Counted from the stretch's first letter, positions 42,705 to 51,914 are shown. The stretch: DNA of 64,000 nt from Streptomyces sp. Ncost-T10-10d (GCF_900091955.1 NZ_FMDF01000100.1:1-64000), one strand, 5' to 3'. Notes: generated by a model from the letters alone, not told the origin. A program made the numbers and translations.

Positions 42705-42720
42705 AGTGGACTAGACCTTT
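42705..42720 (+). promoter_or_regulatory. DasR-responsive element-like site upstream of nagK
   Basis: AGTGGACTAGACCTTT resembles the palindromic dre consensus A(C/G)TGGTCTAGACCA(C/G)T: the right half GACTAGACC and left AGTGG are kept, with three to four deviations. It ends 29 bp before the nagK start. nagKA is a known DasR target in S. coelicolor. Confidence 0.75.
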
Positions 42721-42748
42721 TGGGGTTCGTCGGGCGAAACTGTTTCCC

Positions 42749-43681
42749 GTGAAACACGTCATCGCCCTCGATGTGGGCGGCACCGGAATGAAGGCCGCAC
42801 TGGTCGGGGCCGACGGCTCCCTGCTGCACGAGGCACGGCGGGCGACCGGCAGAGAACGCGGTCCCGACGCCGTCGTGGAGTCGATCCTCGCCTTCGCCGC
42901 GGACCTGCGGGCGTACGGCGAGGAGCACCTCGGCGAAAGCGCCGTCGCGGCCGGTGTCGCCGTGCCCGGCATCGTCGATGCCGAGAACGGGATCGCGGTC
43001 TACGCCTCGAACCTGGGCTGGCGCGACGTACCCATGCGGGAACTGCTCGGCGAGCGGCTCGGCGGTGTCCCCGTCGCGCTCGGCCACGATGTGCGCACCG
43101 GCGGACTCGCCGAGGGCCGGATCGGCGCGGGCAAGGGCGCCGACCGCTTCCTCTTCGTACCGCTGGGCACCGGGATCGCCGGGGCCATCGGCATCGCGGG
43201 CACCATCGAGTCCGGCGCGCACGGGTACGCGGGCGAGATCGGCCACATCGTGGTCCGGCCGGACGGCCCGGACTGCGGCTGCGGCCAGCGCGGCTGTCTG
43301 GAGACCCTGGCGTCCGCCTCCGCGGTGACCCGGGCCTGGGCCGCGGCGTCCGGCGATCCGACGGCGGACGCCGCGGACTGCGCGAAGGCCGTGGAGTCGG
43401 GCGATCCGGCGGCCGTGGAGGTCTGGCGGAACGCGGTCGACGCGCTCGCCGCCGGGCTGGTCACCGCGCTGACGCTGCTCGACCCCAGCGCGCTCATCAT
43501 CGGTGGCGGTCTCGCCGAGGCCGGGGAAACCTTGTTCACACCACTCCGTGCGGCCGTCGAGGAACGTGTCACGTTCCAGAAGCTGCCCCACATCGTCCCG
43601 GCGGCCCTCGGGGACACCGCCGGATGCCTGGGCGCAGGGCTGCTCGCCTGGGATCTTCTCTCCACGGAGGTATCCGCCTGA
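42749..43681 (+). CDS. nagK: ROK-family N-acetylglucosamine kinase
   Basis: This 310-residue protein has the ATP-binding DVGGTGMKAALVG at the N-terminus, GVAVPGIVDAENG and EIGHIVVRP, and a zinc motif with Cys in CGCGQRGCLE (about residue 172). It phosphorylates GlcNAc or a related N-acetylhexosamine to the 6-phosphate. GTG start. Its stop shares a base with the nagA start (TGATG), giving a nagKA operon behind a dre-like site. Confidence 0.9.
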   Translation: MKHVIALDVGGTGMKAALVGADGSLLHEARRATGRERGPDAVVESILAFAADLRAYGEEHLGESAVAAGVAVPGIVDAENGIAVYASNLGWRDVPMRELLGERLGGVPVALGHDVRTGGLAEGRIGAGKGADRFLFVPLGTGIAGAIGIAGTIESGAHGYAGEIGHIVVRPDGPDCGCGQRGCLETLASASAVTRAWAAASGDPTADAADCAKAVESGDPAAVEVWRNAVDALAAGLVTALTLLDPSALIIGGGLAEAGETLFTPLRAAVEERVTFQKLPHIVPAALGDTAGCLGAGLLAWDLLSTEVSA

Positions 43682-44835
43682 TGGCCGGACGCGCAGACAG
43701 CACAGTTCTCGCAGGTGCCCGGGTGGTGCTTCCCACCGGGACCGTCGAGGACGGCCGGGTGGTCGTCGAGGGCGCCCGGATCGTCGGCGGTGCGGCGGAG
43801 GGCGCCCGGACCGTCGACCTGAGCGGCCATTGGGTGGTCCCCGGCTTCGTCGACATGCACAACCACGGCGGCGGCGGCGCGTCCTTCACCTCCGGCACCG
43901 TCGACGAGGTCCTCACTGGCATCCGCACCCACCGCGAGCACGGCACCACCACGCTGGTCGCCTCCACCGTCACCGGCGAGATGGACTTCCTCACCCGGCG
44001 GGCCGCTGTCCTCTCCGAGCTGGTCGAGCAGGGCGACCTGGCCGGTATCCACTTCGAAGGGCCGTTCATCTCACCGTGCCGCAAGGGCGCGCACAGCGAG
44101 GATCTGCTGCGCCACCCGGACCCGGCCGAGGTCCGCAAGCTGATGGACGCGGCGCGCGGCACCGCGAAGATGTTCACGCTCGCCACCGAACTCCCGGGCG
44201 GCATCGAGTCGGTGCGGCTGCTCGCCGAGCACGGGGTGATCGCCGCGATCGGGCACACCGACGCGACGTACGAGCAGACCGTCGAGGCGATCGACGCGGG
44301 CGCCACCGTCGCCACCCACCTCTACAACGCGATGCCCGGCCTCGGCCACCGCGCGCCCGGCCCGATCGCGGCCCTGCTGGAGGACGAGCGGGTCACCGTC
44401 GAGCTGATCAACGACGGTACGCATCTGCACCCCGCCGCCCTGGAGCTGGCCTACCACCACGCGGGCGCCCACCGCGTCGCGCTGATCACCGACGCCATGG
44501 ACGCGGCCGGCTTCGGCGACGGCCGGTACCAGCTCGGCCCGCTCGCGGTCGAGGTCAAGGACGGCGTCGCGCGACTGGTCGAGGGCAACTCGATCGCGGG
44601 CTCCACGCTCACCCTGGACACCGCGTTCCACCGGGCCGTGACCATCGACAGGATCCCGGTCGGCGATGTCGTGCAGTCCATCTCCGCCAACCCGGCACGG
44701 CTGCTCGGCGTGTACGACAGGGTCGGCTCGCTGGACCCGGGCAAGGACGCGGACCTGGTGGTCCTGGACGCGGAGTTCACGCTCAAGGGCGTCATGCGCA
44801 AGGGCGAATGGATCATCGATCCACAGATCGGTTGA
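43681..44835 (+). CDS. nagA: N-acetylglucosamine-6-phosphate deacetylase
   Basis: This 384-residue amidohydrolase removes acetate from GlcNAc-6-P to give glucosamine-6-P. Metal and catalytic residues are visible: HxH in FVDMHNHGGGG, Glu in HFEGPFI, His in IGHTDAT and ATHLYNAM, and Asp in LITDAMDA. GGAGGT ten bases upstream of ATG. It would process GlcNAc-6-P from both NagK and MurQ. Ends before a terminator-like hairpin. Confidence 0.94.
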   Translation: MAGRADSTVLAGARVVLPTGTVEDGRVVVEGARIVGGAAEGARTVDLSGHWVVPGFVDMHNHGGGGASFTSGTVDEVLTGIRTHREHGTTTLVASTVTGEMDFLTRRAAVLSELVEQGDLAGIHFEGPFISPCRKGAHSEDLLRHPDPAEVRKLMDAARGTAKMFTLATELPGGIESVRLLAEHGVIAAIGHTDATYEQTVEAIDAGATVATHLYNAMPGLGHRAPGPIAALLEDERVTVELINDGTHLHPAALELAYHHAGAHRVALITDAMDAAGFGDGRYQLGPLAVEVKDGVARLVEGNSIAGSTLTLDTAFHRAVTIDRIPVGDVVQSISANPARLLGVYDRVGSLDPGKDADLVVLDAEFTLKGVMRKGEWIIDPQIG

Positions 44836-44872
44836 TTTGGCCCGTTATTGACAACGGGTCGAATACGTAACG

Positions 44873-44919
44873 AAGAGACGGCGGTTGGTCCCGAGGCCTG
44901 GGCCGACCGCCGCCTCTTT
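44873..44919 (+). terminator. Terminator of nagKA
   Basis: Imperfect 16-bp stem (AAGAGACGGCGGTTGG with CCGACCGCCGCCTCTT), 38 bp after nagA. Confidence 0.7.
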
Positions 44920-45005
44920 GACATGATCGCCTGGGAAACAGGCAGAGAAAGCGCATTCCGTCCAAGGATTCGCGCTCCAGAGCAGGGATCGAGGGAGCGG
45001 CCGCG

Positions 45006-45986
45006 GTGATCCTCACGGTCACACTGAATACGGCACTCGACCTGACGTACGGCGTCCCGGAGCTCGTCCCGCACGCCAGCCACCGCGTCAGCGACATGTC
45101 CGAGCGCCCCGGCGGCAAGGGCCTCAACGTGGCCCGGGTGCTCTCCGCCCTCGGCCACGAGACGGCAGTCACCGGCTTCGCCGGAGGCTCCACCGGAGCC
45201 GTCCTGCGCGAACTGCTGGCCGGCCTGCCGTCGCAGGACGCGGACACGAAGACCGGGAACGGTGCCACGCCCGCCGCCGCGCCGGTCACCGACGCCCTCG
45301 TCACCGTCGCCGGGAACACCCGTCGCACGATCGCCGTCGTCGACCGGGCCACCGGCGACACCACCCAGCTCAACGAACCCGGCCCGCTCGTCACCGCCGA
45401 CGAATGGACCGCCCTCCTCGGCCGGTACGAGGAGCTCCTCACCGGGGCCGACGCCGTCGCCCTCTGCGGCAGCCTGCCGCCCGGCATCCACGTCGGCGCC
45501 TACGCCGAACTGGTCCGCCTGGCCCGCACCGCCGGCGTCCCCGTGCTCCTGGACACCAGCGGCGAACCGCTGCGCCGAGGCATCGCCGCCCGCCCCGACC
45601 TGATCAAGCCCAACGCCGACGAACTCGCCCAGCTCACCGGCTCCCGCGAGCCGCTGCGGGCCACCCGCGACGCCCGCCGCCGCGGCGCGCACGGGGTCGT
45701 CGCGTCACTGGGCCCCGACGGCATGCTGGCGGTCACCCCCGACGGCGTCTGGCAGGCGTCCCCGCCCGCCAAGGTCCTGGGCAATCCGACCGGTGCGGGC
45801 GACTCCGCGGTGGCCGGGCTGCTGTCCGGCCTCGTCGAGGGCCTGAGCTGGCCGGACCGGCTGCGGCGGGCGGTGGCACTGTCGACGGCGACCGTGCTCT
45901 CCCCGACGGCCGGTGACTTCGACCGCGCGGCGTACGAGGAGCTGCTGCCGCGCGTCGGCATCGAGGAACACACCACGGCGGCCTGA
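45006..45986 (+). CDS. PfkB-family 1-phosphofructokinase/tagatose-6-phosphate kinase
   Basis: This 326-residue ribokinase-fold protein has the LacC/FruK signature TLNTALDLTY at the N-terminus, ERPGGKGLNVARVL and the catalytic GNPTGAGDSAVAG. Enzymes of this group phosphorylate fructose-1-P or tagatose-6-P. The class II aldolase gene follows 58 bp later, which favours tagatose-6-P or fructose-bisphosphate formation. Start: GTG 45006 behind GAGGGAG. No PTS fructose genes are near, which weighs against FruK. Confidence 0.88.
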   Translation: MILTVTLNTALDLTYGVPELVPHASHRVSDMSERPGGKGLNVARVLSALGHETAVTGFAGGSTGAVLRELLAGLPSQDADTKTGNGATPAAAPVTDALVTVAGNTRRTIAVVDRATGDTTQLNEPGPLVTADEWTALLGRYEELLTGADAVALCGSLPPGIHVGAYAELVRLARTAGVPVLLDTSGEPLRRGIAARPDLIKPNADELAQLTGSREPLRATRDARRRGAHGVVASLGPDGMLAVTPDGVWQASPPAKVLGNPTGAGDSAVAGLLSGLVEGLSWPDRLRRAVALSTATVLSPTAGDFDRAAYEELLPRVGIEEHTTAA

Positions 45987-46044
45987 GGCCGCGCCCGTCC
46001 CGGACCCGCGTTCAGCCGGTTCGAAGAAGTAACAAGAGGTCAGC

Positions 46045-46896
46045 ATGCCGCTCGTCAGCACCGGTGAACTCGTCTCCGCCGCCCAGGCCGAGGGACGCGG
46101 GATCGCCGCCTTCAATGTCATCACGCTGGAGCACGCGGAGGCCATCGCGGCCGGAGCGGAGCGGGCCGGGGCGCCTGCCATCCTGCAGATCTCCGAGAAC
46201 GCCGTGAAGTTCCACGGCGGACGGCTCTCCGCCATCGCCGCCGCGGCCGCCGCCGTCGCCCGTACCTCCGGCGCCCCCCTCGCGCTCCACCTCGACCATG
46301 TCGAGTCCGTGGAACTGCTGCACCAGGCGCACACGGAGGGCTTCGGCTCGGTGATGTTCGACGCCTCCAAGCTCCCCTACGAGGAGAACGTGCGGGCCAC
46401 GGCCGAGGCGGTGGCGTGGGGGCATGAGCGCGGCATCTGGATCGAGGCCGAGCTCGGCAAGGTCGGCGGCAAGGAGGGCGAGGCCCCGCTCGACGCCCAC
46501 GCCCCCGGCGTCCGTACCGACCCGGCCGAGGCCGCCGCGTACGTCCGCGACACCGGGGTGGACGCGCTGGCCGTCGCGGTCGGCTCCTCCCACGCCATGA
46601 CCGAGCGCACCGCCGCCCTGGACCACGAGCTGATCGGCCGGCTGCGCGACGCGGTCCCGGTCCCGCTGGTGCTGCACGGCTCCAGCGGTGTCCCGGACGA
46701 CGAGATCCGCCAGGCCGTCGCCTCCTCCGGCATGGTCAAGATCAACGTGGGCACGGCGCTGAACACGGCGTTCACCGGCGCGGTGCGGGCGTACCTGGCC
46801 GAGAACACCACGGGTGTGGACCCGCGCAAGTACATCGCACCGGGGCGCGAGGCGATGGCCGCGACGGTGGCGGGGTTCCTGAGCCTGATGGGCTGA
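46045..46896 (+). CDS. Class II fructose/tagatose-bisphosphate aldolase (GatY/KbaY type)
   Basis: This 283-residue zinc aldolase shows AAFNVITLEHAEAI, the Asp/His pair LHLDHVES, His in AVGSSHAMT and LHGSSGVPD, and the phosphate-binding VKINVGTALN. It cleaves the bisphosphate to glyceraldehyde-3-P and DHAP. It forms a unit with the PfkB kinase upstream. Short length and GatY-like motifs suggest tagatose-1,6-bisphosphate, though fructose-1,6-bisphosphate cannot be excluded. Ends before a strong terminator. Confidence 0.9.
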   Translation: MPLVSTGELVSAAQAEGRGIAAFNVITLEHAEAIAAGAERAGAPAILQISENAVKFHGGRLSAIAAAAAAVARTSGAPLALHLDHVESVELLHQAHTEGFGSVMFDASKLPYEENVRATAEAVAWGHERGIWIEAELGKVGGKEGEAPLDAHAPGVRTDPAEAAAYVRDTGVDALAVAVGSSHAMTERTAALDHELIGRLRDAVPVPLVLHGSSGVPDDEIRQAVASSGMVKINVGTALNTAFTGAVRAYLAENTTGVDPRKYIAPGREAMAATVAGFLSLMG

Positions 46897-46910
46897 CGGC
46901 CCGCACGCAA

Positions 46911-46956
46911 AAGCGGTCCGGCCCCCACACCCGAAGGCGTGGGGGCCGGACCGCTT
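46911..46956. terminator. Bidirectional terminator after the aldolase gene
   Basis: 18-bp perfect stem (AAGCGGTCCGGCCCCCAC), 10-base loop, between convergent genes. Confidence 0.9.
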
Positions 46957-46965
46957 ACGTACGGG

Positions 46966-47922
46966 TCAGCGCTTCACGTGACCGGCCTTCAGCGACAGCT
47001 GGTCCAGGTTGGCATCACACTGATCGCCCTCGTTGCAGGAGATCATCAGGGTGTTCGCACCCTTGGTGAGGTTGAGCCAGGCGAACGTGGTCGTCCAGCC
47101 CTTCTCCAGGTCACCCTCCGGCGCGTGCGCGTAGTTCTCCATGTTGATGCCGCGGGGAGCCTCGGCATTGACCGTGAGGGACGTCTTGGCGTCCTTGCCC
47201 GGTACGCCGTACGTCACGAACAGCGTGTACGGACCGGCCTTCGGCACCTCGACCGACCAGGTCGCCGACCTGCCGACCTCGTTGAGGTTGATGTACTGGC
47301 CGTTGGCGCTCTTCGCACCCTTGGTGGTGTTGTCCAGCTGGGCCGTGCCGCCGAGCTTCAGCGTCGCCGCGTCCTGCTTGGGGAGCTCGACCGGAGCCTC
47401 GGAGCTCGGGGACTCCTTGGGCTTCGGGGACTCCTCGACCTGGTCGCCGGGTCCGGCGGAGGAGGTGGCCTCGTCCTTCTTCTTGTCCTTGTTGCCGTCG
47501 CCCGTGATCAGCGCCGCGCCGATGCCGATGAGCACGACCAGGACCACCGCGACGGCGCCGATCAGCAGGCCCTTGGTGTTCGGGCCGCCCCTGCCGGGGC
47601 CGCCGGAGCGGCCGCGGCCGCCCTGCTGCGGGACAGGCGCGGTGGGGGCGCCGCCGGGGTACATCTCCGGGGCGGCGTACTGCGCGTTCGGCTGGCCGTA
47701 CGGCTGCTGGTGCGGCACCTGCTGCCCGTACTGGCGCTCGCCGACTGTCCGCACCTGGTTGTACGAGGTCCGGGGCACGCCGGGCTGCGGGGCCGCCGGC
47801 CCCGGGTAGCCGTAGCCGCCCTGCCGTGGCGGCTGGGCGCCTGCTGCCTGTCCGTCCTCGTACAGGTAGCCGAACGGATCGTCGTCCTCGGGCTTGCTTG
47901 CGCCGTTGTTCCCGGCCGTCAT
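46966..47922 (-). CDS. Membrane-anchored protein with C-terminal carbohydrate-binding-module-like domain
   Basis: This 318-residue protein has a cytosolic Pro/Gln/Tyr-rich N-terminal part (1-110) and a single TM at about 117-139 (LLIGAVAVVLVVLIG). An acidic/Lys and Pro-rich linker follows, then an outer domain (about 185-318) with YINLNEVGRSATWSVEVP and LNLTKGANTLMI, typical of CBM35/6-type beta-sandwiches. It probably binds cell-wall or extracellular glycan. ATG 47922 has GAGGAG ten bases upstream. Convergent with the aldolase gene. Confidence 0.8.
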   Translation of the reverse strand: MTAGNNGASKPEDDDPFGYLYEDGQAAGAQPPRQGGYGYPGPAAPQPGVPRTSYNQVRTVGERQYGQQVPHQQPYGQPNAQYAAPEMYPGGAPTAPVPQQGGRGRSGGPGRGGPNTKGLLIGAVAVVLVVLIGIGAALITGDGNKDKKKDEATSSAGPGDQVEESPKPKESPSSEAPVELPKQDAATLKLGGTAQLDNTTKGAKSANGQYINLNEVGRSATWSVEVPKAGPYTLFVTYGVPGKDAKTSLTVNAEAPRGINMENYAHAPEGDLEKGWTTTFAWLNLTKGANTLMISCNEGDQCDANLDQLSLKAGHVKR

Positions 47923-48074
47923 CCCTGGGTCACTCCTCACCATGTCGCCAGCCGTCGCCGAATTTCGCCAGCCGTGGCCGACCGGCCGAGCCTACCCCGA
48001 ACGGACCGCACCAAGAATTGCCGTCGCACGTCCTGGAACCGCGAGCGGATGCGGGGGCAGCGCCGTCGTGAACG

Positions 48075-49718
48075 TCAGCCGGCCCTGCGGTGAACCTTCG
48101 CCCGGGACCGCTTCTCCACATACATCCGCTGGTCGGCGGAGCGCAGCACCTCTTCGGCTGTCATGCCGCACTCCGCCCAGCCGATGCCGAAGCTCGCCCC
48201 GACGCGCACCGCCCGACCGTCGACCCGAATGGGCGGAATGATGGCGTTACGGAGGCGTACGGCCAGGTCCGCGGCATCTGCGGCGCCGAGTCCGTCGGCG
48301 AGAACGACGAATTCGTCACCCCCGAGCCGGGCGACGGTGTCGCCGTCACGGACACAGGTGGTGAGACGGCGGGCGACCTCGATCAGTACCGCGTCCCCGG
48401 TGTGGTGGCCGAAGCGGTCATTGATCGACTTGAAGCCGTCGAGGTCGCAGAAGAGGACCGCGAGGCCCTTCGCCCCGTCGTCGTTCTCGGTGTCGGGTGC
48501 GACGGCATGCACATGGTGGTCGTACGGGCCGCCGGGCACCGAGTCCACGTCGTAGCCGTGCGTCCGCGTGTCCGGATCGTCGACGTCGCCGTAGGCCGCG
48601 TCCAGCGCCTCCACCGCGGTGGTGGCCACCGAGTGCGGGCGCTCGCAGAGCCTGGAGCCGAGCCGGGAGCGCAGCTCGGCGCTGTTGGGCAGGCCGGTGA
48701 GCGCATCGTGCGAGGCTCGGTGCGCGAGATGCAGCTCGTGGCGCTTGCGCTCCTCTATGTCCTCGACATGGGTGAGCAGGAAGCGCGGGCCGTCCGTGGT
48801 GTCGGCGACGACGGAGTTGCGCAGCGAGACCCAGAGGTAGGTGCCGTCCCGCCGTCCGAGCCGCAGCTCGGCGCGGCCGCCCTCGGCGGAGGTGCGCAGC
48901 AGGGTGCCGATGTCCTCGGGGTGGACGAGGTCGGCGAAGGAGTAGCGGCGCAGGACGGACGCGGGGCGGCCGAGCAGCCGGCACAGGGCGTCGTTGGTGC
49001 GCAGCAGCCGGCCGTGCTGGTCGCCGCCCATCTCGGCGATGGCCATGCCGCTGGGCGCGTACTCGAAGGCCTGGCGGAAGGATTCCTCGCTGGCCCGCAG
49101 CGCCTGCTGCTCACGTTCCAGACGGACCAGGGCGCGCTGCATGTTTGCTCTCAGCCGGGCGTTGCTGATCGCGATGGCGGCCTGTGATGCGTACATCTGG
49201 AGCGCCTCACGGCCCCAGGCGCCGGGGCGGCGGCCGTTGCGCGGGCGGTCGACGGAAATGACACCCAGGAGATCGAGGCCGCCGCCGGACGCGTACATCG
49301 GGGCATAGAGCCGGTCCTGGGGGTGCCACTCGTCCTCGAAGCGGGGTTCGGGCCCCTCGGTGTGCCACTGCGGTACGTCGTCGTCGAGGAGGACCCAGCC
49401 GTCGGTGTGCGGTATGAAGCGGAGCTCGTCCCAGGCCTCGCCCATCGAGAGCCTGCGCTCCCAGGAGCTGCGCGTGCCGACGCGGCCGGTGATCAGGGCT
49501 TCTGCGGCACTGTTGCCGGCGAAGGCGGCGACGACGAGATCACCGTCGGGGCGGACCAGGTTCACACAGGCCAGCTCGTAGCCGAGACCGGCGACGATTC
49601 CGTCGGCCACGGTCTGCAGCGTGTCGGCCAGACTCCGCGCCGTATTGAGATCGGCCACGGCCTGGTGCAGTTGCCGCATCGTCGCTAGACGGACGTACGG
49701 CTCCGACTCGGCCTCCAT
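48075..49718 (-). CDS. cdgB: Diguanylate cyclase with GAF and PAS domains (CdgB-like)
   Basis: This 547-residue cytosolic protein has a GAF domain (about 25-190), a PAS/PAC domain (about 200-335) and a GGDEF domain (about 340-547). The active loop LGGDEFVV is intact, and the inhibitory I-site RDGD lies five residues before it, so c-di-GMP synthesis with product inhibition is expected. About 60 extra residues interrupt the start of the GGDEF domain. GGGGAG nine bases before ATG. BldD-like palindromes lie 80-145 bp upstream. CdgB controls development in S. coelicolor. Confidence 0.92.
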   Translation of the reverse strand: MEAESEPYVRLATMRQLHQAVADLNTARSLADTLQTVADGIVAGLGYELACVNLVRPDGDLVVAAFAGNSAAEALITGRVGTRSSWERRLSMGEAWDELRFIPHTDGWVLLDDDVPQWHTEGPEPRFEDEWHPQDRLYAPMYASGGGLDLLGVISVDRPRNGRRPGAWGREALQMYASQAAIAISNARLRANMQRALVRLEREQQALRASEESFRQAFEYAPSGMAIAEMGGDQHGRLLRTNDALCRLLGRPASVLRRYSFADLVHPEDIGTLLRTSAEGGRAELRLGRRDGTYLWVSLRNSVVADTTDGPRFLLTHVEDIEERKRHELHLAHRASHDALTGLPNSAELRSRLGSRLCERPHSVATTAVEALDAAYGDVDDPDTRTHGYDVDSVPGGPYDHHVHAVAPDTENDDGAKGLAVLFCDLDGFKSINDRFGHHTGDAVLIEVARRLTTCVRDGDTVARLGGDEFVVLADGLGAADAADLAVRLRNAIIPPIRVDGRAVRVGASFGIGWAECGMTAEEVLRSADQRMYVEKRSRAKVHRRAG

Positions 49719-49795
49719 TGCTCGCACTCCCCGAGACCTCGACAGCACTCCAGGTTTCATATCGACGTACTGGCTTCAGTGTCACGGCCACTGAA

Positions 49796-49804
49796 TCACA
49801 GTGA
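49796..49804. promoter_or_regulatory. BldD-like half-site palindrome upstream of cdgB (proximal)
   Basis: TCACAGTGA, a perfect 4-bp inverted repeat with one-base centre, 78 bp upstream of the cdgB start. Confidence 0.45.
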
Positions 49805-49844
49805 GCTGTGCAGTCGGTACACAGGGTCAGCAAATATTGCACTC

Positions 49845-49860
49845 TGTGACTCAAGTCACA
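49845..49860. promoter_or_regulatory. BldD-like box upstream of cdgB (distal)
   Basis: TGTGACTCAAGTCACA is a perfect 6-bp inverted repeat with a 4-bp centre, fitting the GTnA-n-TnAC form of BldD boxes. It lies 127 bp upstream of cdgB. Confidence 0.65.
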
Positions 49861-50022
49861 ACAGATGGTAAAGAGATCAGAGGGCCGCGCGGATGCGGTC
49901 CATCCTTTTCTTGAACGCACATCCGTACGTCGCAGTGCCGGGCCGCCGCCGCCACGGACCGCGGGTCCTAGGACCAGGCTGGTCCCCTGGCCCGATGCGA
50001 CGGCACAGCATCCACGGCTAGC

Positions 50023-50595
50023 GTGCCCGGTGTGTTGCAGACGAAGCCCCCCACCCCGCGTTCCGAGCCCATCCCCCATGCTGAGGGGGTGAGCAACGAT
50101 GAGTTCCGAGGCGCCCTCGCCCGGCTGGCCGCCGGTGTCGTGCTGATCACCGCCGAAGAGCCGCCGCTCGACGAGAACGGACGCGGCGAGGACGTCGGGA
50201 TGACGGCGACCGCCTTCATGTCGGTGTCGCTGGACCCACCGCTTGTGATGGTCAGCCTGCGCAACGACTCACGGATGGACGACCTGCTGTCGGAGCAGCC
50301 GCTGTGGGCGGTCTCCGTACTCTCCGAGAGCCAGCGGCACATCGCCGGCCGGTTCGCGATGAAGGGCCGGATCAGCGACCGGCTGCTGTTCGAGGACATC
50401 CCCTGCACAAGGGGTGAAATCAGCCACGCACCCCTGATCGGAGGCGCGCTGGCCACGCTGGAGTGCCGCACCGAACAGCGGGTCCTGGCGGGTGACCACA
50501 CGCTGGTGATCGGCCGGGTGCTGAGCGCGGCCCTGCCGAGCGGGGACGGATCGCCGCTGACGTACTTCCGGGGGCGCTACCGGCAACTGGGGTGA
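50023..50595 (+). CDS. Flavin reductase-like (FMN-binding split-barrel) protein
   Basis: This protein of up to 190 residues has the DIM6/NTAB flavin reductase pattern: FRGALARLAAGVVLIT, the substrate loop TATAFMSVSLDPPLVMVSL and the C-terminal YFRGRYRQL. It would supply reduced flavin to monooxygenases or reduce small substrates. Start is uncertain: GTG 50023 has no clear ribosome site, and GTG 50089 has GAGGG too close. Divergent from cdgB. Confidence 0.88.
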   Translation: MPGVLQTKPPTPRSEPIPHAEGVSNDEFRGALARLAAGVVLITAEEPPLDENGRGEDVGMTATAFMSVSLDPPLVMVSLRNDSRMDDLLSEQPLWAVSVLSESQRHIAGRFAMKGRISDRLLFEDIPCTRGEISHAPLIGGALATLECRTEQRVLAGDHTLVIGRVLSAALPSGDGSPLTYFRGRYRQLG

Positions 50596-50644
50596 GGGGG
50601 CGGCATCGCGCGGGCGCGGCCACCGGTCGCGGCCGGAGCGGCGG

Positions 50645-51070
50645 TCACCAGTCGCGGCCGGAGCGGCCGCGCTTCGTCTCGCCGCGCTGCTTCTTCTCCC
50701 GCAGGCGGCGTTCGTTGATGCCGCGCGGAATCCTGGTCTTGCGCCGTGGCCTGGGAGGTGGCGCCGTGGCCTCGGCCAGCAGGGACGCGAGCCGTACGAG
50801 AGCCGTCTCGCGATTGCGCCACTGGGAGCGGTGCTCGGAGGCCCGTACCGCGATCACCCCGCCCACGAGCCTGCTCTCCAGTCGCTGGAGCGCCCGCGCC
50901 TTCCACACCTCGGGAAGCGACTCGGTCGCCGCGAGGTCGAAGCGGAGCTCCACCTGGGAGTCGCTCGTGTTGACGTGCTGCCCGCCGGGCCCGGAGGACC
51001 GCGAGAAACGCCACATGAGCTCGGCCTCCGGCAGGGAGACCGAACCGCGGATGACATAGGGCCCGGACAT
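50645..51070 (-). CDS. arfB: Peptidyl-tRNA hydrolase of ArfB/YaeJ (release-factor-like) type
   Basis: This 141-residue protein carries the catalytic SSGPGGQHVNTSDS loop (GGQ near residue 30) and a basic C-terminal tail (RPRRKTRIPRG, KKQRGETKRGR), as in ribosome-rescue factors that release stalled peptides. Domain 2 of classical release factors is absent. ATG 51070 is preferred over the in-frame ATG at 51079. Confidence 0.92.
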   Translation of the reverse strand: MSGPYVIRGSVSLPEAELMWRFSRSSGPGGQHVNTSDSQVELRFDLAATESLPEVWKARALQRLESRLVGGVIAVRASEHRSQWRNRETALVRLASLLAEATAPPPRPRRKTRIPRGINERRLREKKQRGETKRGRSGRDW

Positions 51071-51271
51071 GGCACCCATGTTCCCCGGCCCACAGGGCGT
51101 TCGTCACCTTCTTTTGCCGTACGAACCGTACGGACCGTCGGGCCGACCGGGGGACTTCGGTAAAGAAAGTAAAGGGAGCAGGAACCTCCCGGTCCCTTGC
51201 CCGCGTTATGACCTGTGACGGTAGCTTCGTGAGGGCACGAAGCCCGCGATCGACGATGAAAGGGACTTCCC

Positions 51272-51847
51272 ATGGCTGTAAGCCTGTCCAAGGGCGGCAA
51301 CGTCTCGCTCACCAAGGAGGCCCCGGGCCTGACCGCCGTCACGGTCGGCCTCGGCTGGGACGTCCGCACCACCACCGGCACCGACTTCGACCTCGACGCC
51401 TCGGCGATCGCGGTCAACCCCGGCGGCAAGGTCGTCTCCGACGGCCACTTCGTCTTCTTCAACAACAAGTCGACGCCGGACCAGACCATCGTGCACACCG
51501 GTGACAACGTCACGGGCCAGGGCGAGGGCGACGACGAGCAGATCAACGTCAACCTGGCGGGCCTGCCGGCCGACGTCGACAAGATCGTCTTCCCGGTCTC
51601 GATCTACGACGCCGAGACCCGCAGCCAGAACTTCGGCCAGGTTCGCAACGCGTTCATCCGCATCATCAACCAGGCCGGCGGCACGGAGATCGCCCGTTAC
51701 GACCTGAGCGAGGACGCCGCCACCGAGACCGCCATGGTCTTCGGCGAGCTCTACCGCAACGGCGCGGAGTGGAAGTTCCGCGCGGTCGGCCAGGGTTACG
51801 CCTCGGGCCTGCGCGGCATCGCCCAGGACTTCGGCGTCAACATCTGA
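51272..51847 (+). CDS. TerD family protein (tellurium resistance/stress)
   Basis: This 191-residue protein has the TerD fold: [18 protein letters not shown] at the start, VGLGWD with the calcium-binding acidic [18 protein letters not shown] and the acidic [12 protein letters not shown]. TerD proteins bind calcium and take part in stress and membrane-associated complexes; Streptomyces has many paralogues. GAAAGGGAC precedes ATG. Followed by a very strong terminator. Confidence 0.95.
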   Translation: MAVSLSKGGNVSLTKEAPGLTAVTVGLGWDVRTTTGTDFDLDASAIAVNPGGKVVSDGHFVFFNNKSTPDQTIVHTGDNVTGQGEGDDEQINVNLAGLPADVDKIVFPVSIYDAETRSQNFGQVRNAFIRIINQAGGTEIARYDLSEDAATETAMVFGELYRNGAEWKFRAVGQGYASGLRGIAQDFGVNI

Positions 51848-51860
51848 CGCAGGAGCTCAT

Positions 51861-51914
51861 CACGCAGAAGCCCCCGGCCGCTGGAACTCAAGCGCGGCCG
51901 GGGGCTTCTGCGTG
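51861..51914 (+). terminator. Terminator of the terD gene
   Basis: 21-bp perfect stem (starts CACGCAGAAGCCCC), 12-base loop, 13 bp after the stop codon. Confidence 0.92.
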
